NCBI RefSeq assembly: GCF_904849725.1
Contig: NC_058520.1
Coordinates: 401,835,993-401,899,992 of the forward strand
Direction of reading: 5' to 3'
Origin: Hordeum vulgare subsp. vulgare
Lineage: Eukaryota > Streptophyta > Magnoliopsida > Poales > Poaceae
Length of the DNA: 64,000 nt
Made by a program: the position numbers and the translations under genes. This document shows positions 36,130 to 47,900 of this stretch, one piece after another. A model generated the notes under the pieces. The model was not told where the DNA came from and made no database searches. It saw only the letters and a list, made by a program, of their open reading frames with translations. Positions within the stretch are counted from its first letter, which is position 1. Each line of letters starts with the position of its first letter.

Positions 36130-36985
36130 ATGATAAAAAATAATATTTCTTCTTCTAGTAACCCTAACCTAATTTTTCCTCTTCTTATATATCTCCTCTT
36201 CTTCTACTTCTTCTTCTACTTCTACTTCTCCTCTTCTTCTACTACTTCTCCTCTTCTCTTCTTCTACTTCTCCTCTCCTCCTCTTCTAATTTTTTCTCTT
36301 CTTCTACTTCTCCTCTTCTATTTTTCCTCTTCTTCTCCTCTCCTCCTCTTCTTATTATCCTTTTTCTTCTTTTCTTCTCCTCCTCTTCTTATTTTCCTTT
36401 TTCCTAATCTTATTTTCTTATTTTTGTTCATATTTCTTCTTCTTGTAACCCTAACCTAATTCTAAATATTACTAACCCTAATAATCTAGCACAAACCTAA
36501 TAACAATAGGAATTAAATGACAAAAAAAATCTTTTTCTTTTTCTTCTTTTCTTCCCTTTTTCTTCTTTTCTTCTCCTTTTTCTACTTTTCTTCTCCTTTT
36601 TCTTCCTTTCTTCTCCTTTTTCTTCCTTTCTTCTCCTTTTTCTTCCTTTCTTCCCTTTTTCTTCTTTTCTCCTCCTTTTTCTTCTTTTCTTCTCCTTTTT
36701 CTTCTTTTCTTCTCCTTCCCTTTTTCTTCTTTTCTTCTCCTTTTTCTTCTTTTCTTCTCCTTTTTCTTCCTTTTTTCTCCTTTTTATTCCTTTCTTCTCC
36801 TTTTTCTTCCTTTCTTCTCCTTCTTCTTCCTTTCTTCTCCTTTTTCTTCCTTTCTTCTCCTTTTTCTTCCTTTCTTCCCTTTTTCTTCCTTTCTTCTCCT
36901 TTTTCTTCTTTTCTTCTCCTTTTTCTTCTTTTCTTCTCCTTTTTCTTCTTTTCTTCTCCTTTTTCTTCTTTTCTTCTACTGGCCG
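36130..36985 (+). repeat. Polypyrimidine (TTCTTCTCCTTTTTC) tract in CACTA E
   Basis: About 850 bp almost free of purines on the plus strand. From about 36530 it is a tandem repeat of CTTTTTCTTC(C/T)TTTCTTCTC-like units of 20 or fewer bases. On the minus strand it makes a 339-residue Lys/Glu/Arg frame (36497-37516), a consequence of the repeat and not a gene. Such mirror-like homopurine-homopyrimidine DNA can adopt triplex (H-DNA). Confidence 0.9.
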
Positions 36986-37189
36986 GAGTGTAGGGGAGGA
37001 GGGGGCGGGGGGCTTACCGACCGGAGGTGTCGACGGCGAGGAGGACGGCAGGCGGTGGCGAGGAGGACGGCGGGCAGCCTGACGGCGTCGTCGAGGTCGT
37101 CGGTGTGCCGCGCCGGGTAGGAGAACGAGAGGAAGAAGAAGAGAAACAAACGATTTGGGTTGGAATTTTTCTAACTCCCGCTTATATAG

Positions 37190-37505
37190 GTGGATCTTTA
37201 GTCCCGGTTCGGGGCTCGAACCGGGACTAACGACCCCCTTTAGTCCCGGGTGGAGCCACCACCCGGGACTAAAGGCCCTTTTTCGGCACACCAAAAGGCA
37301 GGAAGCAGGGGCCTTTAGTCCCGGTGCGTGGCTCCAACCGGGACTAAAGGGGGTCTTTAGTCCTAGTTGGAGCCACGCACCGGGACTAAAGCCCCTCCTC
37401 GGCAGGCGGCAGGCGAGGGGCTTTAGTCCCGGGTCGTGGCTCCACCGGGGACTAAAGCCCCTCCTCGGCTGCACGATAAGTTTAGTCCCACCTCGCCCAG
37501 CAAGG
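37190..37505. repeat. Internal cluster of TTTAGTCCCGG inverted motifs
   Basis: At least eight copies of TTTAGTCCCGG or CCGGGACTAAA in alternating orientation, the same motif as E's subterminal arrays but 5-6 kb from either end. Paired copies can form hairpins, for example around GGTGCGTGGCTCCAACC. It may be an internal duplicate of a subterminal region or the scar of a nested related element. No CACTA terminus is seen at its edges. Confidence 0.85.
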
Positions 37506-38689
37506 GGGACTAACACTTGTTTATAAGCCCCGTCGTAGCTACTCCATCGAGCTCCTCTCTAAAGCAGGCTTACGGGCCTAAACTGACTCTAAATTTAAAA
37601 ATTGCAACTATATTTGAAATTGTGGAGAAACTTAAACCTGAATTCAAAGTGAGCTCACTTTGAATTTAGGTTTAAGTTTCTTTACAAATTCTCATATAGT
37701 TTCAATTGTTTTCTATTTTCAAAATTAACTATTTTGTTATTTTCAATTAAAAACTATGTTTATTAAATTTTTTTTGCATATTTGAGAATTTGACCAAACT
37801 ATGATAATGAAAAGTGTTTGAAATTGAATAAATAATGCAAAACTATTTTCTATTTTCAAAAGTAATTATTTTGACTATCCAAACTATTAACTATTTTGTT
37901 ATTTTCAATTGAAAAGTGTTTGAAATTGAAAATCACTACAAATAAACTCTAAAAATGTTGAAAGTTGGCATGCTATCATCATTTCACCCACATAGCATGT
38001 GTTAAAAACTTGAGAGGGCTACGACAAAAACTGGATGCACTTCGTGTACAAAACGGACAATCTCTCTCGAAGTATCAGGGTTTCAAACGAGAACTCATCT
38101 CTTACAAAGGGATTTCATTTTTTTGAACTTATTTAAACTCCACACTTTTTGTGTGTTCAAAGTGCACCATTCAAAGGCACATCACAAAATTTCAACAATT
38201 TCTGACTTCATTAGGTATTCTTCGTGCATTTACTTATTTGTTTTTGAGCTAGTTGACCCTGAAATTGAAAAGCACTACAAATGAACTCTGAAAATGTTGA
38301 AAGTAGGCATGCTATCATCATTTCGCCCACATAACATGTGTTAAAAAGTTGAGAGGGCTACGACAAAAACTGGATGCACTTCGTGTACAAAACGGACAAT
38401 CTCTCTCGAAGTATGAGGGTTTCGAACGAGAACTCATCTCTTACAAAGGGATTTCATTTTTTGAACTTATTCGAACTCCATACTTTTTGTGTGTTCAAAA
38501 TGCACCATTCAAAGGCACATCACAAAATTTCAACAATTTCTGACTTCATTTGGTATTCTTCGTGCATTCCATGGAGAATTTGACAAAACTATGAAAACGA
38601 AAAGTGTTTGAAATTTAGTACATTCCATACATGCATTACATAAAAGGTTTAATACATTATTACATTATTGCACCAATATTCTTATCTAT
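37506..38689. repeat. AT-rich spacer with a 339-bp tandem duplication
   Basis: Non-coding. Two successive copies of a unit beginning near GAAATTGAAAA(T/G)CACTACAAAT, with GGCATGCTATCATCAT at 37967 and again at 38306, give a period of 339. They are about 95% alike by eye. Each contains a GATGCACTTCGTGTACAAAA segment. A short inverted repeat (GAATTCAAAGTGAGCTC / ACTTTGAATTTAGG) lies near 37639-37670. Confidence 0.8.
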
Positions 38690-41600
38690 TATTTCTGTTT
38701 TCTTCTGGGTCGTAGGCATGGAGAATCTTCATCATTCAGTAGGATGCTTCGGTCAGTTTTCCCTTTGAAGGGCGGAATTTCATGAAACTTATTATAATCT
38801 TCTGACATGTCTGTCTTGTCATCTACTCCCACGATGTTTCTTTTCCCTGAAAGAACTATGTGGCGTTTTGTCTCATAGGACGATATCTTCTTTTGCTGAT
38901 TTCTTTTTCTCGTTTTTGTAGACATGTCCTTCACATAGAAAACCTGAGCGACATCATTGGTTAGCACAAATGGTTCGTCCATGCAAGATTGTTGAGATCC
39001 ACTGTTGTCATGTCGTACTTTTGGTCTACAACTACCCCGCCTCCTGTCAGCTTCACCCATTTGCACCGAAACAAAGGGTTCTTAAAAGTAGGTCCATAGT
39101 CAAGTTCCCATATCTCCTCTATGTACCCGTAATATGTTTCCAAACAGTGCCCATTCTCGTCTGTTGCATCAAAGCGGACACCACTATTTTGGTTGGTGCT
39201 CTTTTTATCTTGGACAACCGTGTAAAATGTATGCCCATTTATCTCATACCCTTGGAAAGTACATATAGTCGAAGATGGTGGCCTGGCCAAACAGTACAGC
39301 TGATCTCCAACGGTGTCGTCATTCATGAGATGTGTCTGCAACCAACTGCTGAAAGTCTTCTCGAGTTCCCCTTTAATCCAAGAGTCAGCCTTCCCCGGGT
39401 TTTCGGAGAATATTCTTGTGTCTCACGATATACAGAGGCACCACGGTAGAATTGTGTAGAACTGTGTAGTGTGCTTGAGAGAAAGAATGCCCGTCCATAC
39501 ATACTTTTGCTTTCCTTCCTAGTGTGCCTTTTCCTGTCAGCGTACCCTCATACCGAGATTCCGGAACACCAATCGGCTTAAGGTCAGGAAGAAAGTCCAC
39601 AGAAAACTCAATGACCTCCTATGTTCCATAGACCTTGGAGATGCTTCCTTCAGGCCTAGCACGGTTACAAACATATTTCTTTAAGACTCCCATGAACCTC
39701 TCGAAGGGGAACATATTGTGTAGAAACACAGGACCGAGAATTCTAATCTCTTCGACTAGGTGAACTAGGAGGTGTGTCATTATATTGAAGAAGGATGGGA
39801 GGAACAACAACTCAAAGCTGAGCAGACATTGGACCACATCAATCTGTAACCATGATAAACTTTCTCGATCGATTACCTTCTAAGAAATTGCATTGAGGAA
39901 TGCACATACCTTCACAATTGCCAGACGAACATTTTTCGGTAGAATTCCCCTCAATGCAACCGGAAGCAATTGCGTCATAAGCACGTGGCAGTCATGAGAC
40001 TTTAGGTTTTGGAATTTTTTGTCTTTCATATCTACGATTCCCTTTATATTCGACGAGAAGCCAGTCGGGACCTTGATACTGAAAAGGACTTCAAAGAAGA
40101 TTTCCTTCTCTTCCTTAGTAAGAGCGTAGCTGGCACGCCCTTGAAACTGCCCTGGATGCATGCCATCTCTTCCTTTATGACGTTCCTGGTCCTCCCGTGC
40201 TTCCGGTGTATATTTTGACTTCCCATACAAGCCCAGGAAGCCTAGAATATTCCCACAGAGATTCTTCGTCAGGTGCATCACGTCGATTGCCGAGCGGACC
40301 TCATGGACTTCCCAGTAGGGTAGCTCCCAAAATATAGATTTCTTCTTCCACATGGGTCGCGCTTATCAGGGCCGTTAGGAACAGGTTGGCTGCCAGGACC
40401 CTTTCCAAAGGTTACTTTTAAATCTTTGACCATATGAAATACTTCAGCACCAGTACGGATGACAGGCTTCCCCCGGGGTTCTGCCTTGCCATTGAAATGC
40501 TTGACTTTTTTCTTTAAGGGATGCTTGGGCGGAAGAAAACGATGATTGTACGGGTACACATTCTTCCTACATTTGTCCAGATATATACTTTCTGTCTGAT
40601 CCAAACAGTGCGTGCATGCATTGTATCCCTTGTTTGACTGTCCTGAAATGTTACTAAGAGCAGGCCAATCATTGATGGTTACGAAAAGCAACGCTCGAAG
40701 GTCAAATTCCTCTTGTTTGTGCTCGTCCCACACACGTACACCTGGTTCGCCCCACAGCTGTAAAAGTTCATCAACTAATGGCCTTAGGTACACATCAATA
40801 TCATTGCCGGGTTGCTTTGGACATTGGATAAGCACTGGCATCATAATGAACTTCCGCTTCATGCACAACCAAGGAGGAAGGTTGTAGATACATAGAGTAA
40901 CGTGCCAGGTGCTGTGACTGCAACTCTGGTCCCCAAAAGGATTCATGCCATCTGTACTCAGACCTAACCATAAGTTCCTTGCGTCAGTTGCAAATCTTGG
41001 GAACTCTCTCTCGATTTTTCTCCACTGCCGACCATCAGCGGTGTGCCTCAACTTATCGTCTTTCATACGATCTTCCATGTGCCATCGCAACGACTTCGCA
41101 TGATCTTTATTTCTGAACAGACGTTTCAACCGTGGTATTATAGGAGCATACCACATCACCTTGGCAGGAACCCTCTTCCTGGGTGGCACGCCCTCAATAT
41201 CACCAGGGTCATCTTTTCTGATCTTATACCGCAATGCAGTGCATATCGGGCATTTATCCATATTCTCGTACTTCTCACCGTGGTAGAGGATGCAGTCATT
41301 AGGGCATGCATGTATGTTCTGTACGTTTAATCCTAGAGGGCAGACAAGCTTCTTTGCTTCGTACGTGCTGGCGGGCAATTCGTTCTTTCTTGGAAGCATC
41401 TTCTTCATCAGTACCAGCAACTTTTTGAATGACGAGTGAGTCACACCGGTCTCTGCCTTCCACTTCAGCAATTCCAGTGTGCTACCCAGCTTCTTCTGGC
41501 CATCTTCACAAGTTGGGTAAAACAATTTGTTGTGGTCCTATAACATCTGCTCGAACTGCAACCTCTCCTTTCCTGTGTCGCAACCTCGCCGTGCATCAGA

Positions 41601-41997
41601 AATGACCCGGCCAAGATCATCAACGGGCTCATCTGGTTCCCGTTCTTCATCCTGACCTTCTTCTTCATTGTCTTCCATTGCGGTATCAGCATACTCAGGG
41701 AACATAGATTGGTAGTTTTCATCATCGTTCTCTTCTTCTTCATCGTCGTCTTCCATCATAACCCCTCTTTTCTCCGTGCTTGGTCCAAACATTATAGCCC
41801 GACATAAAACCGGACCGAAGCAGGTGGCTCTAAATGACTCTTGAGGAAGTGTAATCCTTCTCATTCCGACATTCAACACATGGACAAAACATATAGCCAC
41901 CACCATGCTTGTTGGCATCGGCTGCATCTCAAAAAGAATGCACGCCTTCTCTGTAAGCAGCTGTGCGTCGATCACCGTACATCCAAGGATGGCTCAT
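38690..41997 (-). pseudogene. CACTA transposase (TNP2/TnpD-like), broken
   Basis: Catalyses transposon excision and insertion. The start is the ATG at 41997 (MSHPWMYGDRR), the usual start of the transposase-associated domain, which has its Cys cluster (MFCPCVEC) near 41895. An acidic linker (41760-41600) and the TNP2 catalytic domain follow: LSTDGMNPFG near 40945 and NDIDVYLRPL near 40800 hold the Asp residues expected for the RNase H-like fold. 40353-39880 continues TNP2. DUF4218-like (39837-39619, LGPVFLHNMFPFERFMG) and DUF4216-like (39341-38961) parts follow, then a charged C-terminal segment to 38690. Defects: stops near 41935, 41840, 41535, 39878 and 39617, and frameshifts near 41770 and 40352. 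The longest clean stretch is 40278-41525 (415 residues). Length and order are normal. Confidence 0.9.
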
Positions 41998-42289
41998 CTG
42001 TGTTATACGACAGTATATTAAATAAAATCATGATCCTAAAAATTAGTACCGCTCGGTCTAAACGAGGAAATATAGTTGCTAACCTTTTAGAATAAGTAGA
42101 AATAAAGAGGAAGAGGTTTAAGCGTGGCTCAGGCATCTCATATCGTAGTTGTGTTCGGTGAGCTGAAGCGGCATCGCTCTAACACACATTTCAACAAACA
42201 CCTCTAGTGCATCAAAAAAAATGGAGAGCTAGCACACACACCCACAATCCTCCATCCAAGAAAAATGCAAAGAAGAGGGGAGAGGGGGG

Positions 42290-42552
42290 TTGTGCTATAT
42301 ATAGGCAGAGGACTTTCGTCCCGGTTTGAGACACAAACCGGGACTAAAGGTGGCGCATATGCGGGCTGCACACCGCGTAGCCGTTTAGTCCCGGTTTGGG
42401 ACACGAACCGGGACTAAAGGCTCCTTACGGGCCGGGACTAAAGCCTCGAGGGAGGCATTGCGATTTGGGGCGACGTGGCCGGGCCTTTAGTCCCGGCCCA
42501 GAGGCAGGCCGGGACTAAAGGGTCCCGGCCAAAGGCCCATTTTCCACTAGTG
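42290..42552. repeat. CACTA E right terminal and subterminal repeats
   Basis: Repeated GTCCCGGTTTG..CAAACCGGGAC and TTTAGTCCCGG / CCGGGACTAAA pairs, ending TTTTCCACTAGTG at 42552. Mirror of the left end, with a TATATA box-like run (42295-42302) facing the transposase gene, which starts about 300 bp inward. Confidence 0.88.
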
Positions 42553-44268
42553 CAGGGAGCCCCTCGTGGGCTGGGTCGGCGACAGATAGCAGGTATGCTT
42601 TTCTTTTCTCTTATTTCTTCTATTTTGTTTCTGTTTTATTTATTGACATTGTTTTACATTTATTTTGGCTTCACAATCAAACTATAAATAGTTTGAAAAA
42701 TGCTGGGGTGTTAGCTGGAATATTTCCAATCACCCATAAAGTTTTCATCATTTTTGAAAGCTATATATCTTTGAATTCAAATTTAAAACTTGAAACCAGT
42801 AGTCTTTTGCATTTATTTAAAATGCGAAAAATATTAAGGAAATGGTTTCCTACATTGCTTATTTCTTTTCAAGAGTTATCAGAAAACTTGAACTTTTCTT
42901 GAGGCCATTTTGGGTTCATTGATTTGAATAAGTTTATAATTCCTTTGAATTTGAGAAGTGGCTAGGGTTTTTGAGTTTTCCTTCACCACTTACTTTGACC
43001 TTGTTGCAATTTTCTTGGATGCAATGAAAATAAGATATGAGCACAATGCTAAACCTTGGTTAGGGTTCCACGGATGTGACACAAGAAATGTGACTAAGGA
43101 GTTAGTCACGCGTTCTTGTATTATGTAACGAGTAAAGAGACCTGCTGGTAACGAGATTGAACTAGGTATGCATATATCGATGATCGAATCTCGGGCAAGT
43201 CACATACCGATGGACAAAGGGAACAATATACGGGATTGATTGAATCCTTAACATTGTGGTTCGATTGATAAAGATCTTCGTAGAATATGTAGGAGACAAT
43301 ATGGACATCCAGGTCCCGCTATTGGTTATTGACCGGAGAGTGTCTCGGTTATGTCCGCATTGTTCTCGAACCTGTAGAGTGTGCACACTTAAGGTTTTGT
43401 AACAATTTGGTATTAATGAGTTATTTGTGGTGATAACCAAAAGTTGTTCAGAGTCCCGGATGAGATCCCGGTCATCATGAGAATCTCCAGAATGGTCCGG
43501 AAGTAAAGGTTGATATAGAGGAAGTTGGTATTCGAGCTCCGGGAAAGTTCCGGGTATACCGATTTTGTGACGGGAGTGCTAGAAGTGTTCCGGGGGTCCA
43601 CCTGCCCCGTAGGGCCCCATGGGTTGTGAGAGGAGGCACACCAGCATGTGGTGGGCTAGCCGCCCCTCCCAGTAAGGCCCATGCGGCCCAAGGCAGCAAG
43701 GAGGGCAAGCCCAAGGGTGGCGCCCCCATTGGGTGGCAAGCCACCTTGGCCGCCCCCAAGCCCTAGGGTAACCCTAGGAGTCGTCGGCATCCTCCCCTCC
43801 TCCTATATATATGTGGGGAGAGGGAGGGCTGCAACACACCTATGCCATGGCGCGGCCTCTCCCTCTTCCTCTAGATCGCCTCCACCTCTAGTTTTTTCGG
43901 TATAGCTTGGCGAAGCCCTACTGGGACAGCTACTCCGCCACCACCGTCACGCCATCGCACTGCCGGGGAACTCGTCTACTACTCCTTCCTTTCTTGCTGG
44001 ATCAAGGAGGCGGAGACGTCATCAAGCTGCACAGGTGTTGAATGCAGAGGTGTCGTCCATTTGGTACTCGGTCAGAAAGTTCATGGGGCGGCATGCGATT
44101 TGGATCGCAAAGACATTTGACTACATCAATCACATTTCTTAATGCTTCACGCTTAGCGATCTACAAGGGTATGTGGATCCGATCTCTCCTCACATAGATG
44201 GTCATCACCATGGATAGATCTTGTCTGTGCGTAGGAATTTTTTTGTTTCCCATTCAACGTTCCCCACA

Positions 44269-44905
44269 CGGAGGGGGGAATCAAGTCCGGTGACCATCCT
44301 CATCATCTCGGCGAAAGCTAGGACGAGGAGGGAGTAGTTCACCCTCCGGGCTGAGGGTATGTACTAGTAGCTATGTGTTTGAGCTCTCTATCTCTCGTGT
44401 TCTTGAGGTGTCCCGATCTTGATGTATCACGGGCTTTGTTAACTTAGTTTGATCATATGGTGTTTGTCCCTTGCTTGTGGTGATGAATTGAACCTTTCCC
44501 TTTGAGATCTCGTTATGTTGGACTGAATACTGTATTAGAGAACACTTGATGTATGTCTTTCATATGGATACCTGTGGTGACAATGGGGTATTCTATTTAT
44601 TCACTTGATATATGTTATGGCATCAACTTGCAGATTCCGCTGACATTGGGAATCTATGCATAGGGGTTGATTGCATGTTTTCATAATACGTTCTTTGATA
44701 GAAACCTTGAGGTGCCCTTTGAAGTTCTTTGTGTTGGATTGAATATGACGAATCTGAATTTTTTTGATGCATGTCGAATAATTAACCGATACATACTTGT
44801 GGTGACATTTGAGTACCTAGGTGACATTAGGGTTGAGTGGTATATATCATAGGTGTTATTATAGTACAGACTCTAGCGCTGTTTGTGACACTTATATTAA
44901 TATAG
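44269..44905 (+). repeat. G1 5' LTR, second part
   Basis: Resumes G1 after element A and matches the 3' LTR from about 49110 to 49745. Similarity ends near CACTTATATTAATATAGCT (44890), where the 3' copy continues differently. The last ~450 bp of this LTR and most of the interior were therefore lost. Confidence 0.8.
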
Positions 44906-47900
44906 CTAAAAGGCATTAATATACTGTAGTAATCATGTTTTATAGCTTTTATTTATAAAATGTGCCAAGTAAAACCTTTGGGATATTGTGAATACTTATT
45001 TGTTTGACTGTGTGCAAAAACAGGAACTTTTGCGTCCAGTATATGAATTATGTGATTCTACGAGAGCGTGAAAAATTCTTAATTTTTACATGAAATTTCT
45101 TTGAAAATTCTTTGTGTTTTCTTAATTTTTCATAATTTTGATGGTCAAGTAAGTAGGGTGTTCATTGAGATCTTAACAGACTGTTTTGTGTTTTCAGATA
45201 TTCTGTTTTGCATGCATAATTTGCTTGTTTTTGTGTTTCCACAACTTATATAGAGTGATATAAATTCTCTTAATTATATAATACAGTAGGTATTATGTGA
45301 GAACAATTATGTATCTCGTATTGGCAGTACCTAAGAGAAGTTTCGTTGAGTTTTGTGTGATTGAAGTTTTAAAGATCTATTTTTATTATAGTAACCCATC
45401 TCACGAAGTTCCGTTAAGTTTGGTGTGATTGAAGTTTTCAAGGTTTGGGTGCGATACACATATGAGGTGAATAAGGAGCAGCAAGAACCTAAGCTTGGGG
45501 ATGTCCAAGGCACCCTATGGTAATATACAAGGAAGACTCAAGCGTCTAAGCTTCGGGATGCCCCGGAAGGCACCCCCTCTTTCGTCTCCAACATTATCGA
45601 TATATCTTACTTCGAGCTATATTTTTATTCGTCACATGATACGTGTTTTTCTTAGATTGCCATTTTATCTTGTTTTCCAAGAACTGCCTTTAGAACGCTT
45701 GAATTGCATGTGGGATGTGTGTTGTACAAAAACAAAAACTTTTGTTGTAGTATTTGAATTATAAGATTTTACTGGTGCACGGAAACTTTCTGAAATTTTT
45801 ACACAATACTTTCATACAAATTATTTAGCTTCTCCTAAAGTTTCATAAGTTTTGTAGTTACACAAGTACACCGCTTAAACAGATTTCTATAGACTACTTT
45901 ATTTGGACAGATTGCTGCCATAGTTTTGCTCTCTACTTATCCTAGAATTTTCATTGCTTATATTGGCAGATATAAATTGTGGAAATGATAGTATTACAGT
46001 ACACGATGTTTTATAATTATTATGCAACTTGTCTTGGCAGTACATGAAGTATTGATTTATTCTTATGTGTATTAACCTATCTCATGAGTTCTTTTCAAGT
46101 TTTGCGTGGATGAAGTTTATGAGACTTAGATGAAACCAAGATATGAGAGGATTGAACGAGTTACAAAATCTCAATATTGGGGATGTCTAATGCACCCCAA
46201 GTAAATATTACAAGAAGTCTCAAGCATCTAAGCTTGGGGATGCTACACATCCCACCAATCTTCGTCAACAAATAGCGGTTAGCCTATGTTAAGCCAATGT
46301 TTTTATTTTTCCATATGATATGTACTATTCTTGGAGTGCGTTTTTAAATAAAATATAAGATCTTAAAATCTTTATTGAGAGAGAGTCTTCACATAGCTGC
46401 CTAATCATTTGACTACCCATTGATCTTCACTAATATCTTTTGAAAGTAGTTTGATGTTTACTCTTGTGCTTCACTTATATCCTAAGAGTAAATTTTGATG
46501 GAATGAAATATCATAAATATTAAATTAACAATGTGCTATATTCTTATTAGTAGTTCCACAATTGGTTTAGAAAGTAAAATTTATTGAAGTTTGACAATCA
46601 TAGTATTGGTCGTACAAGAAATTCTTGAATGATTAGTATAAGAAAGAGAATTTCCACATACAAATATATTATCTTGGACATATTTTATATTTGTGAATAC
46701 CAATTAATTAGTTTAAACCTGGATCAAATAGTTGAAGTTGGACAAGGAAGACAACGTAGTGGCTATGTTTTGGTATATTTCCATAGAAGTTACATTATTA
46801 TGGATCCTTCAACATATGGTGCTTGTTTAGAACCTTTTTCTAGCCAAACTTTTGTACTAAGTAGAGATACAAATTATGCATCCTAATCCTTGAGCCAAGT
46901 TTCTTCCATAGGAGTCCACCATACCTACCTATATAGGGTATTTCACTGCCATTCCCAGTAAATATGCATGTGCCACCTCTAAAACCTTCAAATAAACATC
47001 AGTTTTGTGTGCTCGTAATGCTCATGGAGCGACGGGGAGGTCAATATCTTCTAGGCTAAGCAAGTTATTCTCATGATGAGTGTTTACTCACTTGTCATTG
47101 CACGAGAGAGAGTGGTAAAAAGGATGCCCAGTCAAGAATCATACAAAAATAATGAAACAAGAAGTCCCCCTATAATTTTGAATGTTTGGATGGTACCCAT
47201 GGATACGGCTAGCCATGGAATGTGTTTGAATGATGGTTGGGGAGTAAAATTCCAATTTTGTTTGGGAACCTCCAATAATGTGATTAGCATGGAAGATGTT
47301 GAAATATCTTGTCGTAATGTTGACAGGAAAGGCACAAAACCCAAAATTACATATTCATTTGTGTTTCAAATCAATGAGCTATGCCACCTCTGCAAATGCC
47401 TACTTCCCTCTTTGAAGGGACAATCAATTCAATTTTTAGTTATTTACTTTCAATGTTGAGTCAGCTTCCTATTCCAACCTCAATCTAGTTGGAAAGCACC
47501 ATGTAGTGGGAAAAGATCCTAACACATATATCCAATCAAATATATTTGATCATGATTCATTATCGTTGACAATTATCTTGGTGATAAGTGCGTTGGGAGG
47601 CGAAAGATTAAACCCCTATCTTTCTCTTTGTTCGATGGATATTGTTTTTTCTAAAAATATGATTTGAGTATTAGCAATCATTGAAGACTGTATGATAATT
47701 GAGTATATGGATCTCTTACTTAGACTTCATGATGCATTAAAAAAATTTATGTCGAAAAACATAGGTTGTCAAGTTTCAAGAAAATTCATTGATTGAACCA
47801 TGATGTGTGAATTGATTGCTACCCTATAATAAGGAGTTTCATGAGAAAAGTTGCTGGTTATGATGCTAGAAAAAAGTGATTAGAATTAACATTAGTCAAG

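Larger units (their letters stand above)
30775..42552 (-). mobile_element. Caspar-like CACTA transposon E (11,778 bp)
   Basis: A cut-and-paste DNA transposon. Both ends are CACTAGTG (30775 inward, 42552 inward on the other strand). Subterminal regions carry TTTAGTCCCGG and its inverse many times, the expected binding sites for the TnpA-like protein. It inserted in D2, whose sequence resumes on each side as in D1. The 3-bp flanks are CAA and CAG, so the expected 3-bp duplication has one mismatch. It carries two minus-strand gene modules: TNP2-type transposase (41997 to about 38690) and an En/Spm-type ORF with a Ulp1-like end (35026-31216). Both are broken, so this copy is not autonomous. Confidence 0.92.
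27267..43081. mobile_element. Solo LTR D2, inverted relative to D1, split by CACTA E
   Basis: Begins TGTCGGGACCCCGATCC at 27267 and ends GGATGTGACA at 43081. Perfect duplications CAAGA lie at 27262-27266 and 43082-43086. Without E it is about 4034 bp and aligns along its length with the reverse complement of D1; for example 28020-28130 matches 9030-9120 inverted, and 42960-43081 matches 5740-5860 inverted. No gag, pol or primer site, so a solo LTR. The GC-rich block seen in D1 is at 29870-30774 here. Confidence 0.88.
4567..44268 (+). mobile_element. BARE/Angela-like Copia element A (interrupted)
   Basis: A Copia LTR retrotransposon. 5' LTR 4567-10464, primer site at 10465, gag-pol pseudogenes 11733-14859 and 25834-26615, polypurine tract near 26700, 3' LTR 26714-44268. 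The target duplication is CGAAG at 4562-4566 and CGGAG at 44269-44273, one mismatch. Removing D1, B and D2 with their duplications leaves about 8.77 kb, with LTRs of about 1757 and 1735 bp. This is the usual size of BARE/Angela/WIS elements, so nothing large is missing. All coding parts carry stops and frameshifts. Inserted within the 5' LTR of G1. Confidence 0.9.
26714..44268 (+). repeat. Element A 3' LTR, split by D2
   Basis: Starts TGTTGGAAATTTTCC at 26714 and ends AACGTTCCCCACA at 44268. LTR parts are 26714-27266 and 43082-44268. Net length about 1735 bp, close to the 5' LTR. The end is followed by CGGAG, the target duplication, then G1 LTR sequence. Confidence 0.9.

Noticed and set aside
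36497..37516. 339-residue minus-strand ORF rich in Lys, Glu and Arg
   Set aside because: It is the translation of the purine-rich strand of a simple repeat. Absence of stops is forced by composition, and it also runs across the TTTAGTCCCGG block.
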